Translations under genes and position numbers: made by a program
DNA from: Platanthera guangdongensis
Lineage: Eukaryota; Streptophyta; Magnoliopsida; Asparagales; Orchidaceae
DNA length: 64,000 nucleotides
Direction of reading: 5' to 3'
Assembly: GCA_039583875.1 (NCBI GenBank)
Contig: CM077162.1
Coordinates: 113,738,589 to 113,802,588, forward strand
Shown: positions 46,862 through 57,923 of the stretch, piece by piece
Position numbering within the stretch: the first letter of the stretch is position 1
Layout of the letters: each line of letters starts with the position of its first letter
The notes under the pieces: generated by a model
The model's database searches: none
The model's input: the letters and a program-made list of their open reading frames with translations, nothing else
What the model was told of the DNA's origin: nothing

Positions 46862-48619
46862 AACTGTTTAGAATTTAATAAGTCGTGCTGGGATGACAAT
46901 AACCCCAGTACTTATCTTTTATTTCCTGCATTTTTATTTTCATGTCTATTTTATTTTAGCATTTGTTTTTGTATATTTTTCTTTTGTTTTTGCAGAGCTC
47001 ACCCCTGCAGGTATTCATAGCAAATCGCATTGGCGGGGTTGTGATTCTTCGTATGGCGGGCCTGCTTCAGGTTTCCACGCGTCTTCTGGTATGCTCACTA
47101 ACTGAGCATGGGGTAAACTCTTCCGTTAGCTCTTTATGATTTTAATTTCTCTATATTATGCTTTTTTGCTTAGTATAAGTCTGGGGGAGAGATCTGTTAC
47201 CTATTGCACGTACACATCTCATGTGCATACTAGAAGCTTTTATTATTATATTTTGATTAGTTCATTGCATCACACACCACTACACCCACATGAGCGCGTG
47301 CTTAGCTGTTAGTGTGCCACGAGTTAAACTCATTTCTTCGTTAGATTTGGGAAAATTATGATGCTGACATAGGATTGTGAGACAGAGTAAAATGTTGGTC
47401 TTGTTGTGTTTCTAGTCAACTGCTCTTGTCTCGTGTAGAAATTCGAGTAGATTTAATTTTTCTGTATGCTTATAGTTTTATATCTTTCTATTTGCGTAAA
47501 TACTTTTTATTCTACTCAAAAGTTGGTGAATCCGGTGTGAATCCGACGGTAGCTTAGGGATGTGTGTAGACGGTCGTTAGGTTTGTATTGCTAGAGTCGG
47601 GAGGATGGATAGTCTTTCTCGTTGGCTAAGAACTTGCCCCAAGCTATTCTTGAAGCATGGGTATAGGTTAGTCATGCATGAGCGTGATGTAGGCCATCAT
47701 TTTGGTCCGGCTGAGCTTTGTACCATTCCTAACGTCTTATCCTCGCTAGCCCCGTTGTGCCTACCCATTCTTTTGATCCAGCTCCACCTTTATTTCACCA
47801 AAGCCTCAAAGCCAATCTTAGTCGCACACCCAAGTTGAGCTTTAGTGTTTACATTTTAATGTTGGGGTGTGATGTGGTGTTACTACATGTGAAAATGTGG
47901 ATGTGCTCCAATGTTATATTCGCTGAAATTGCAAAAATAAAAAGATGATTTGAATAAAGAAAAAAAAGAGAGAAAATATTTTTTTTAAAAAAAAGTGAAA
48001 AGTAAAAGTAAAATTGAAAATCATTTTGGGAAATGTGATTATATTTGGAGTAGGCGGTGCACACACCCATATGTTAAAAGTTAAGTTTGGGGGCGTGGTG
48101 TACCCGCGTGTATTTTGCTTAGTAGAGGGATTCATTTTTTTACTAGCTCATTTGGGTTAGGTGCATAGCCTTCTTGTTTATCCTTGTTTACCTCACCGAA
48201 ACCCAAGCCCCATCTCTTCACCTATAGTCCTACTGATTCATGTGTCACCCAAACCAGTGTCGTGGAGAGAATGTGAAAGGGCAAGCATATGGTCACCGAC
48301 ATTGGTGGATTCCTTTGGAGGTTATCCGGAGCCCCGATCTTTGGCAATGCTCGCCTAGTGATTAGTCTACTTTCTCCCTACGCGTGACCGGATGATTCAC
48401 CGTGATTCCATTTTTGAGTAATAATAAAATTTTGATACGCCTTGTGAAAAGTATAAACTATTTTGTATACTTAGAAATTTCTTCTATTATATTTTTACGC
48501 GCGCGAGCATGCGACTTCGCATGGTACTTCGTATCGCAATTTCTTTGTTAACTAGTATTTTTCCCTATCTGCTTAGATTCTGTTTGCTCGGGACGCGCAA
48601 ACAGTTAAGTCTGGGGGTG
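46862..48619 (+). other. Non-coding region of element J with several polypurine-like tracts
   Basis: There is no convincing long frame. The functional polypurine tract should be AAGTCTGGGGGTG at about 48606-48618, right before the 3' LTR. Similar tracts recur at about 47176-47190 (TAAGTCTGGGGGAGAG), 47858-47873 (TGTTGGGGTGTGATG) and 48081-48100 (TTAAGTTTGGGGGCG). An A-rich stretch lies at about 47930-48010. Confidence 0.6.
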
Positions 48620-50188
48620 TGATGAGTCCACTTTATATACCTATTTTCGGACTCATCTGGGCTAGTTTTCACGCGTTTGCACTTCACTTTTAGTTCTTTA
48701 TCGTTTCTATTTCTTCTGATCGTTATTTCCATAGGAAGTGCACATTTATGCCCGTGGTTGTGTATTTTGTTATTTTTATAGTTTGTACTCCCTTTTGTGA
48801 TTGTCTGGAATGTCTGCACAGATTAGTGATTGGTTTTTCCTTTCGGTACAGGGGTCGTGTGCGTGTTCCGGGATGGTTGTGAAACAGGAATACTGCGCAC
48901 GATCATGGGATCTAATGCGCACGACCACTGGTCATGCGCCCCTGATCGTGCGCACTACTCTACATTTTCCAGAATCAGCCTGGGGTAAGCGCACGACCAC
49001 TGGACATACTACGCACGACCATCGGCCGTGCGCCACTGATCGTGTGCATTGATTCCTCTTTTCTGGAGTCCTGTCTGGGTAATCGCACGATCATTGGACT
49101 TAGTGCACATGACCACTGGTCGTGCGCCACTTCTCGTGCGCATTATCCCAGTTCTTCTTCCTGATATTCCATGCCAGTGCGCACGAGCACAGTACATAGC
49201 GCGCACGACCACTGGTCGTGCGCCTGTGATCGTGCGCCTTGTTCATTTCTGCTTTTGTATAAATAGTGCAGGTTCCGCCCTAATCCGGAGATCGCTCATT
49301 TCCTCTGCTGTTTTCATCTCCGAGGAGGGATTCCGCCGTCCTCCTTCATCTTCCACCCTAGGGAGGTGCTCCGGGCAAGCTTTCACCGCCAAATCCGAGC
49401 CGGAGCTTCCTCTCGGCCTTCTCCTTCATCCATGAGCTTCATGTAGGGTTTGACGCCATAGCCATCAAGCAAAGGAAAGCTAGCAAACTTCGTCCGCTAT
49501 TGTGAGACAAAGAAGACGAGCCATTGGAAGGTGGTGACAGCCCTTCTCTATCCCGAAAGCAGTTGAGGACTGAGCTTGGACGCGGAATGACAACCCGACG
49601 ATTCCAACCGTGAATCCTCAGCAAGACTTCGGATTCGGTCGATCTCTTGACTTGTTCTTGCTTTCTTGTTGAATATTGGTGTTTAACTTTATTTATATTG
49701 ATGAAGTATGCTTAGTTTGTAAACGTTGTGTACAATTATGTCTATTTGATTGTATGTTTTCATTATATTTACTTGAGTTGCGCCATATTCCATCCACCAT
49801 CCATCCACCCTTGCCGCACTAGCAACTGCTAGTGGCGTGCGTAGCGAAGAGGTGCTTACGACCCTCATTCCGCCGTTCTAACCACCTCATCCGCTAGCCT
49901 TCTCGTCCATCCGCCTAGTGATTCAGTGCATAGCGGCCCGACTAGTCTTCCATCCCGCCTGGCGAAGCATCGCATAGCGGCGTTGCATAGGAGTAGTTGA
50001 TAGTGTTTTATTTTCTTTGTCCGCAACATCAAAACCCCCCTTAGTTAGCTCTGACCTGAGGACTTCAATCTCAAGTCCTCCTCGAAATTAACTCCACCTT
50101 ACTGTGTTCCTTATGAGATCGATACTTGGGAAAACCCCCATTTTATATTACTTGTGTGACTGGTTCACTGTCGTGATCTATAGCATCA
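48620..50188 (+). repeat. 3' LTR of element J (1,569 bp)
   Basis: It has the same length as the 5' LTR, with TATAAATA at the same offset (49258-49265) and the palindrome array at 48890-49240. It ends TAGCATCA before ATCAT. Confidence 0.93.
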
Positions 50189-53100
50189 ATCATGGGCGTG
50201 ACCTCCGTTCGACGATTTTATGTGAGTTCGACGAATTCTCGATAGTTGAGTTCGACGATTTAGGTGTCAGGCCCCATGTCACGGGCGTGACTTGACTGAC
50301 ACGGGCGTGTACGTCCTATCCGCCATTATAGATCGAGCCGACAACGTAACCACCTGTAACGCTTCGCCCAAGCGGGCCACGGGTAAGGACACGGGCGTGT
50401 ACCTACCTGTGTCACATTATATATATATAAGGAACAGTGGAAAAACCCTAGCCATTTCACTCTTCCTCCCAGCCGTATTTTTCTGAGAGAAGTCCTGTGG
50501 AGAAGGAGAGTTTACTAGAGGAAGATCTAGGGAAGGAGATCCGCCATCGCCGTAGAGGAGAGGATGCCGCCGCGAAGAATCACAAGGTCTCTGGCCGGAA
50601 ATGGAACCGCTGGAAGTGAGGTGAGTTTCCTACCCTCTCCCTTGATGCTAGATCTATAGTTATTTTCCCTAGGCGAGACATCGACTCAAGAGTGTCTTGA
50701 TGGAGAGGAGGAGTTTTCTTGGAAAGGCCATGCTAGGACTTGTGTCCTAGGTTTTAGATCTCTTCAACCACTCCCTTGTTCTATGTGATGATAGGGGATG
50801 GTTTCGTGAAGGGTATTGGCCTCTTGAGGTTGAATAAGGGAGGAGGTTTTCTGGAATGACTTGGGAAGATTGCCTTGAGGAGGAAGATGAACCAATGTCG
50901 TTCATTCCGCCTTAGGATGCGTGCAGAATCTGTATTCTGCGTGCAGCGAATGTCATGGCCATTTTTAGGTGTGATATGGCCAGATCTGGGCTTTCGTCTA
51001 AACACGAAAGATGAAGCCCTTGAAAATACCTTTCCAACGAATGGTTGCACAACTTCAGGTGAAGTCTGTAGCCACGGGAAAGCCTGGACGAAAATGACAT
51101 CCGATAAATCCTGCATGCAGAATTGTGTTTTGTGCGCAGCGGACTTTGAAGCCAAATTCAAATAGGATACATTCAAATCTGGGTTGTGGGCTGAATATGA
51201 AAGTTGTAACCCATGCAAAGACCTTTCCATCGAGGGGTTACACTTCTTTGCCGGATTCACGTAGCCTCAGGAATCTCCGGTTGAAGTTGCTGTCCAGATT
51301 CAATATACACTTAAAATTCTGGGTTTTTTTATATAATATGGATTTGGGTGCGGTGAAATCGATGTTGCAAATTAGCTTGAGGTTTTTGATGAAATATTTC
51401 ATAATTAACCACCGTAATGCTATGAATGATGAATCTTGTTAATTAGATTTCATATAACTAATTATGAAGCAAGCTTTATTGAATGAATTGACTTGATAGA
51501 ATTTGGTAAGTTGTTATAGATGCATATCTTGTTATATCATGTTGGAAGCAGATTTCTTACAATCGAATTGCGATGCAAGATTACTTGAACGAAACGACTT
51601 GATAGAAATTTGTAGATTATTACATGCACATCATATATGTATTATGTTGGGATCATTTGGGATGTCTTATGGGATGATAGGTTATGGCCAGGTATATGTT
51701 CGATTGATGAATGAAATTTAGTAGTACAATACTTAGAGCGTCGGCTCCCTATGGGTAGTATTGGGAAGGGATGTAAGTGCAGTGTTGACCGTCGCAAGCT
51801 TGGATAGCTTGAGATAAGACAAACAGACGGTTGGGCTTGGTCCTCGGTGTTCACGTCCCGGGGCTCCTTCCGTGCCAGGTGGATGGTTGGGCTTGATCCT
51901 CATGCCTTCATACGAGCCTCCTTCCATGCCACGATGATGTGGAATTTGCATGTGGTGTGAGTCGACACGCGGTGTCGTAATCCTGGGTTAAGGATAGTGT
52001 AGCAGGTCTACGGGCTCGCCAGTCGTCACACCGACGGGAGTCAACAGTTAGACTTTGGGCGGTTTGTCTTGGTCCTCGGTGTTCACGTCTCGGGGCTCCT
52101 TCCGTGCCAGGTGAACGGTTGGGCTTGGTCCTCGTGCTCACTCTGAGGCTCCTTCCGGGTCACACAAGGTCAGTTCGGGGCTTGGTCCTCGGTGCACATC
52201 TACCCGAGGCTACCGCTGGGCCATAGTACGCATGGGCTCCGCTGTTGTGTTCTTAGCGTTGAGGCGTACGGAGGCCTAGGTGAAGTAAGGTGGATACCCG
52301 CCTAGTAGTAGAGACGCCCGCTCTAGTGTAACCGTCTGGCCACGACGGCTGATGCCTGAGAGGTTAGCTACCTGCTCGAAAAGTGGGAACTAATGGTCTA
52401 TGCCGACATAGTGGTTGCATGGGTGTGCATGGGTGAGTCATTGCATAGCATACATACCATTTCATATTATTGCACAACAAGATCCTCATCGTATAAATTT
52501 GTATGGGCACTCTTATACGATGAGTTACTTTATGCACATCGACCCTTAACTTATAAGCTTGTATGGGCATCCTTATAAGTTAAGTTACCTGTTGTAGTTT
52601 TCTCTCAATTATTAGTTTATACATTGATAGCTCTTGTAGAACTGCTAGTTTATACATTGATACTCATGTACCTTGTCACCTGCTTGTACCTTTTATACTT
52701 ATTATATATTATACTATTGTTCATTTTTCCCCGCCCGGTGCCGAGGAGTCGCCGGGGAAGCGGATGTGAAACCACTTAGTCATTTCGACTAACGGTTGCT
52801 ATGTCTTCCTTTTTAGGAGGCCACCCCGCAGGTAGAGCAGCAGCAGGCATTGCAGCAGGACGGCTAGTCCAAGACGACAGGGCCTGAGGGGATGGTACCG
52901 TCGCTACCGTCGGTTACTGATGTTAGTATTTTGATACTCTGATGTAGCCCGTTTGGGCAATGTTTTTGCTGTACTCTGATATTTTGTAGGAGCATGTTTT
53001 AGCTTCTCATTTATTGATGTATTTGGACTATATACTTAGTATGGATTTGACTTCTCTTGCTTATTATATTTGGTTGTGTTGGCATGCATTATTAGTATTG

Positions 53101-53237
53101 GCTGTAGCCAATAGAATATGCGTCTTGTGGTACAGGTTAGCCCATGCGCTAATGCTACCGCAAGGCGGCTGTTCCGGGCATAAGACTCCCCCTTCGTGCC
53201 GTGTTTTGGGATCCCGGGAGGGGGGGGGGGTCTTACA
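50189..53237 (+). repeat. 3' LTR of element C, right piece
   Basis: This resumes the C LTR after J and matches 35319-38391. It contains the shorter TA run (50418-50429), the LTR exon copy with donor GTGAGT (ATG 50564, donor 50621) and the U5 end GGGGTCTTACA before CCCAT. Confidence 0.9.
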
Positions 53238-53242
53238 CCCAT

Positions 53243-54334
53243 ACACTCAGATCTACAAGTAGATCTTACAACATTAATAATAGTGAAAAGAAATTAATTC
53301 AAAATTAGTCACCAAACAAGAGAGAAATGGGTGACTTCTTCTTGATCTAATCTTGATGTGTAAGCTTCCCTTGATCCTTGTTGTAATGGATTTGATCCAA
53401 CCCTTCCCAGTTTTTCAAAGCTTCTAGAAGTTGAAGTTAGGGTAGATCTAGGATGGATAATGTTGAAGATGATTCTTGATCTGGCTTCTCTCCCCCTTCT
53501 GAATTCTAGCTGATTTCTTCTTAGAACTAGCTTTGCCAATTTTTCTTCTCTTATATTTTTCTGTAAAGTTAATCCCTTTATATTGGCTCTGTCAAAGGTA
53601 ACCGGCTGATCCAGTTAATAACTGATATCTGACAGTTCTGACATTTGTCTGAACCTCAGGATTTATTTCTATACTTAGGAAATAATTTTGCTTGAAGTGT
53701 TGAAACTTGACTGTTGGATGTGTTGACACTACTCCTGGGTGTCGACACTACTCTTTTAGTGATGTCGACATACTTTTGAATGTGTCAACACAACCTAAAC
53801 CTTGTCTCAACACAACGGATGTAAAATGTGTCGACACAACAAATGTAGAATGTGTCGACACTAGTACTGAGTGTAGATACAGTTGTATTCAGTCTCGACA
53901 TTGCTTGTATAGAGTATGTCGACACTTGTACTTACTGTCGACACAGTTGTATTCAGTCTCGACACAACTTATGTCATGTGTGTTGACACTAGTCCTGAGT
54001 GTCGATACAGTTACATTCTTGTATCATAGTGTCTACACAACTTTCTCCTTGACTCATCACTTCTTGTTTAAGTGTGTCGACACTAGTACTGAGTGTCAAC
54101 AGAACTACTTGTCTAAGTGTGTCGACACTAGTCCTAAGTGTCGACACAACTACTTCTTGTCTCAGCACATCTTTGACAAAGGTGTCGACACTTGCCTAAT
54201 ATCTCGACACTTTTTCACTTTGCTTTATTTGCCTGCACACATGAACTTAACTTTCATCAAATACAACTATGTGTATATCATTGAGCTAAAGGGAATTCTT
54301 CAAATCAAATACATTGTGACCAATGTACCCAACA
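53243..54334 (-). repeat. 3' LTR of Sirevirus H, right piece
   Basis: On the minus strand the LTR starts TGTTGGGTACATTG at 54334, right after the polypurine tract AATAGGGGGAGAT, and continues leftwards until C interrupts it. It contains the GTGTCGACAC array (53715-54215) and a TATAAAGG on the minus strand at 53575-53582. The remainder is 34199-34763, giving a full LTR of about 1.65 kb. Confidence 0.82.
53715..54215 (-). repeat. GTGTCGACAC palindrome array in the H LTR
   Basis: More than a dozen copies of GTGTCGACAC or one-mismatch forms lie upstream (in element sense) of the LTR TATA-like box. The motif is a perfect 10-bp palindrome with a SalI-type core. Confidence 0.85.
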
Positions 54335-54649
54335 ATCTCCCCCTATTTAGAGAAGTCATAATCTCAATTCAATGAAATACAACATGATACCAAAAATATT
54401 ATGATTAAGACATTAAGATTTCAGTGATGTAAAATAACATAGAAAAAAACACATTTATCATTAGTCATTAACATCAATAATGTTGAACAAAAAGTAAAGC
54501 AAATAATTTCAATCTTGAATAATAGCACAAGAAATGGTATGCAAACCAAAATTTTCACTAATTATTTGTCAACAGGTTTACAACTATAAACTTTGGTTAT
54601 TCAAAATTTATAGAACAAATTGAAAATAAGATTCAACACTAAGAACATC

Positions 54650-57334
54650 CTATGGCAGCTCTGGTTCTTTGATGAATATGCCTTTTTTAGATTGTATCTT
54701 TGCTTTCACCTTAGGCACCTTGTCATCAGAAACCTTCTTCCCTTTGTCATCCTTAGCTTTTGCAATTACTTCCTCTTTCAGCTTTTTTCTTTCAAAATAA
54801 CGATACGACTTGGGGAAATATTTTCTGGGCTCAACAAAATTAGCAAGAATCTTTCCTTTCTTCAAATCTTGACTGACCTTCTGGACAACCTCTTGTTGCT
54901 TCAAATATTTAGCCCATTCTTGCTCTTGATACCATTTACCACTATCTGTAGCATTTGCATTGACTGTCTTCCATGCAGTGAGAATTATTGACCTGGAGGT
55001 TGGACTCCACTGCTCAAAATCTTGTCTAGCCTAAGCTTGTTCTTTAAATCTTTTCTTGGAAAGCTGAGTTTCTTTTTCTTTAATAAAGATAGATTCAGAC
55101 ATCTCCACCTCTTTACATATAACAGTTTGAACTGATGGTGGAGGACTGTACATGTGTTTGACAGCTACTTGGATAGCCTCAAATATAACTTGTGCTCCAG
55201 GATTGTATATGGTTTGCTCATCAACATGAGTTCTAGTAGCATGAGGTGCTTCAAGTTGAGCTGGTTGACAACCAGACTAAGCAGTCTGATCTCCATCATA
55301 CCATAGGAGAAGGATAGCCTAAAGTGTCTCTGATATTATTTCATATCCAGGTAGCATGTTTAGAACTTGCCCTTTTCATTACCCTCTTCCCCTTTATGAC
55401 TTCATTTTCTACATGATCTCTCAGATCATTTTCATGATACCAGACTTGTCCATCTAAGTAATTTATTCCTGAAGTTATAGTGTTCTTTACTTTCAGTAAA
55501 TTCTTCTCCAAATCTCCATCAGAATCTTTAATATATTTAAGTAGTGAGGCTGAATGTGTGGTCAGTTGAGTTTCAAAATCTTTTGTAGCAGCATCTAGTT
55601 TGTTTTCTATCTCGGTAGACTGCTCAGTCAGCTTAACCATTATTTCAGTATGCAAAGTAGTCATATTTTTATCCAAATTTTTTGTACTTTCAAGGATAGC
55701 CTTATTTGACAACCATTTCATCTACAATTGTTTTTGCTTCTTGCTATTGTTTAGCAATATAAACTACAGCATTAGCTCCTTTCTCAAAAAAATTAGTCAT
55801 GTCTGTTTTCAGGATATTTACATCAAATCTGATTGAATTTATATCTTGAGCTAGCTGAAACTGCATCTCTTTATTTATTTCATCTACATACCTCTCTAGA
55901 TTCTTCCTTTGCTTATCCAGCATTATCTGAATTTTTATTATCAGAGAGCTAGTATCTCCTGTAGGAGCAGCTGGTGTCCCAGATTGTAAATACTGTTTGT
56001 ATCTCTTGCTTCTCTTCTTAATTTCAGATAACTTTCTTTTCTTCAGCTGAGACTCAACTTCTTCTTCGAATTCAGAACAACATACCTCATCAACTGGTGG
56101 TGTCTCCTTGGTTTTGTCAGTATCTGGGGCCAACTCCCCCTTAACTCTTGTACCTTCCTCATTTATGTGGATACTTTCTAAGTTAACATCTACATGCTGA
56201 ATTTCATCATCAAGAACTTCAATCTGGTGAATTTCATCTATCTCCTCATGCATGTTAGTTTCTTTAGAAAGAAGAATTTCTTCTTCAGTCTCCTTTGGAT
56301 TTTAATCATCCATCTCTTTCTCAGATATTTCTTGTTCAAGAACCTTTGATTATTCATGTTCTTCTACAACATCCATTATTATAGTAGTAGTTGTATCCAT
56401 TGGCAATTCAGTGATGTTCACCCCCTCAATTTGATCTATCTTTTGCAAATTCTCCCCCTGCACCTGAACACTTGTTCCAGGTGAGAGTCTTGGAAATCTT
56501 CTTGGGTCTTCTTCAGCATCTTTATCTGAATTGAACTCCACTTGTTCCTCAGAATCACTTGAGGACTCAACTTCCTCGAGCACTACTTTTTGCCTTTTAC
56601 CTCGTGCCTCTTCTTGGGTTCTGGATTTTCCTTAGACAAGACCCTGTCCCATTATGACAAAATTCTCAGGTTCATTCTCCTCATGTGGTTGATCTTTATT
56701 CCAGCTTTCTGGTTGATATTATCTGGAAGTTTCTTAACCAGATACAGACTAATAATTCTGCCCATATTGGGCTTCTGAATCCCTTCTGCATTTTTTTCAA
56801 ACACAACCCGGTTCCAATCAGTCTTGTTTCTGAAAATAATCCTTGTCATCAGGCTAAACATAAATGTTGAAATCTTGTCATGTGCTCCAGTCTTGTAGAG
56901 GAGCACCTTTCCTACTACTTCAGTCAAAAATTTGCCCTGGGAATTCATTCCCTTCCTGTTTAGTGAACTAACAAACCTAGTGGTTGGAGCCAGCCCACAT
57001 CACTCTAAGGCCTCTGCAATCTTGCTTGAATCCAGTTCATCTTCATGTGCAGTTCTTGGAATCTGAAATACTTTAGCCAGTCTTTTGGTTGTGACCTTTA
57101 CTCTTGCTCCATTTACACTGGATTTTATCTTGGCTGTATTAGGGTTTAGTGAAGCATTGGATTAGAACTCAGATACTTCTCACTTCCATATCTTAGTTAG
57201 TTCTGAAAGAAGATTTTCAAAACCTGCCTTATTGACAAGGTCAATCACATTCTTTATCTCTTCTAGTGCGGAGATGAATGTGTTTCACACAGTACGTAAC
57301 CCTCGTTGATGTTGTCGTCCATCTTGGGTGTCAT
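54650..57334 (-). pseudogene. Third ORF (env-like position) of Sirevirus H, broken
   Basis: This reads on the minus strand from the ATG at 57334 (or the in-frame ATG at 57322) to the stop at 54650, about 890 codons including breaks. The N-terminal domain has RVKVTTKRLAKVFQIPRTAH and the stretch at 56652-56948 (KFLTEVVGKVLLYKTG...MGRIISLYLVKKLP), a pattern seen in uncharacterised plant-retrotransposon proteins. An acidic middle follows (56350-56583), then a region with basic cluster KKRKLSEIKKRSKRYK (about 56000-56050) and a coiled-coil-like segment (55341-55900). The tail is Lys-rich. D has a counterpart. I see no signal peptide or convincing membrane span, so the env-like label is positional only; the basic cluster suggests a nuclear or nucleic-acid-binding role. 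Confidence 0.6.
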
Positions 57335-57355
57335 TCTAGTTGAGAGAGCTTGAGA

Positions 57356-57790
57356 TTGAGAAGTGTCGACTAAGGAATTTTAGGTCTCGACACTCAGTGA
57401 AGAGTCTCAAGTTTTCTAGTAAGCATAGTCGACAACTCTTTACACCACCTAGTAACGATCTGGTGAAGATGAGAAGGCGCAATGCATTTATTAATTTTAT
57501 AAATATTGGGAAATATTTAGTGTCGACATGGAAAACCTACTCTGTCAAGATGTGTCGACTTAAGTCGACACAAGGTTCATGTTTCTCGACACAGACCTCA
57601 AGGTTTGGACAACCTTAAGTCTCGACACTAAATTTTAATGTCTCGACGCAGTGTCACTAATCAGTGACGACAGACTATCAGGTGTCTCGACACATGACTA
57701 CTTATTGTGTTGACACATATTCTGATGTCTCGACAAAATATTGTCTATAGTGTCGACGCACACTGTGATTTCTCGACACAATTTTTTTAC
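57356..57790 (-). repeat. Second TCGACAC palindrome array, upstream of the H third ORF
   Basis: The spacer between RNase H and the third ORF (57335-57923) carries GTGTCGACAC-type motifs like those in the H LTR. A TATA-like TATTTATAAAA lies on the minus strand at 57495-57505, about 160 bp before the ORF3 ATG. The layout resembles the LTR promoter of the same element. Confidence 0.65.
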
Positions 57791-57923
57791 TTAGACAAAA
57801 TTTGTGTTCTAAATATAACTGCTTGGCTTATATTAAGTCATTCTTCGTTATTTAGATTTGTTGACCTGGTTAGTCATCTTGTGTAAGTTGTACAAAACTT
57901 ATGTTGCTACTAATTGAAAATAT

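Larger units (their letters stand above)
43835..50188 (+). mobile_element. Element J: non-autonomous Athila/Tat-type LTR retrotransposon
   Basis: J is complete, 6,354 bp, with TSDs ATCAT (43830-43834 and 50189-50193) and two LTRs of exactly 1,569 bp that differ at scattered sites only. The PBS is complementary to tRNA-Asp. It contains one 385-codon ORF and no protease, RT, RNase H or integrase. It is the youngest layer of this nest. Mobility would depend on enzymes from a related full element. Confidence 0.93.
34764..53237 (+). mobile_element. Element C: second Tekay-like chromovirus, with J nested in its 3' LTR
   Basis: C is flanked by perfect TSDs CCCAT (34759-34763 and 53238-53242). The 5' LTR is 34764-38391, internal region 38392-43267, and 3' LTR 43268-43834 plus 50189-53237 around J. 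Net LTR lengths are 3,628 and about 3,611 bp, consistent with one insertion. It belongs to the same family as A and inserted into the 3' LTR of H. Pol carries stops, frameshifts and damaged catalytic residues. Confidence 0.92.

Noticed and set aside
53707..54375. 222-codon plus-strand frame in the H LTR
   Set aside because: It is a Cys/Val/Asp/Thr-rich translation of the GTGTCGACAC repeat array, on the strand opposite to the element; composition explains the openness.
54650..57334. True envelope glycoprotein in Sirevirus H
   Set aside because: I see no signal peptide or clear transmembrane span; the protein is charged with coiled coil and basic clusters, so only the position is env-like.
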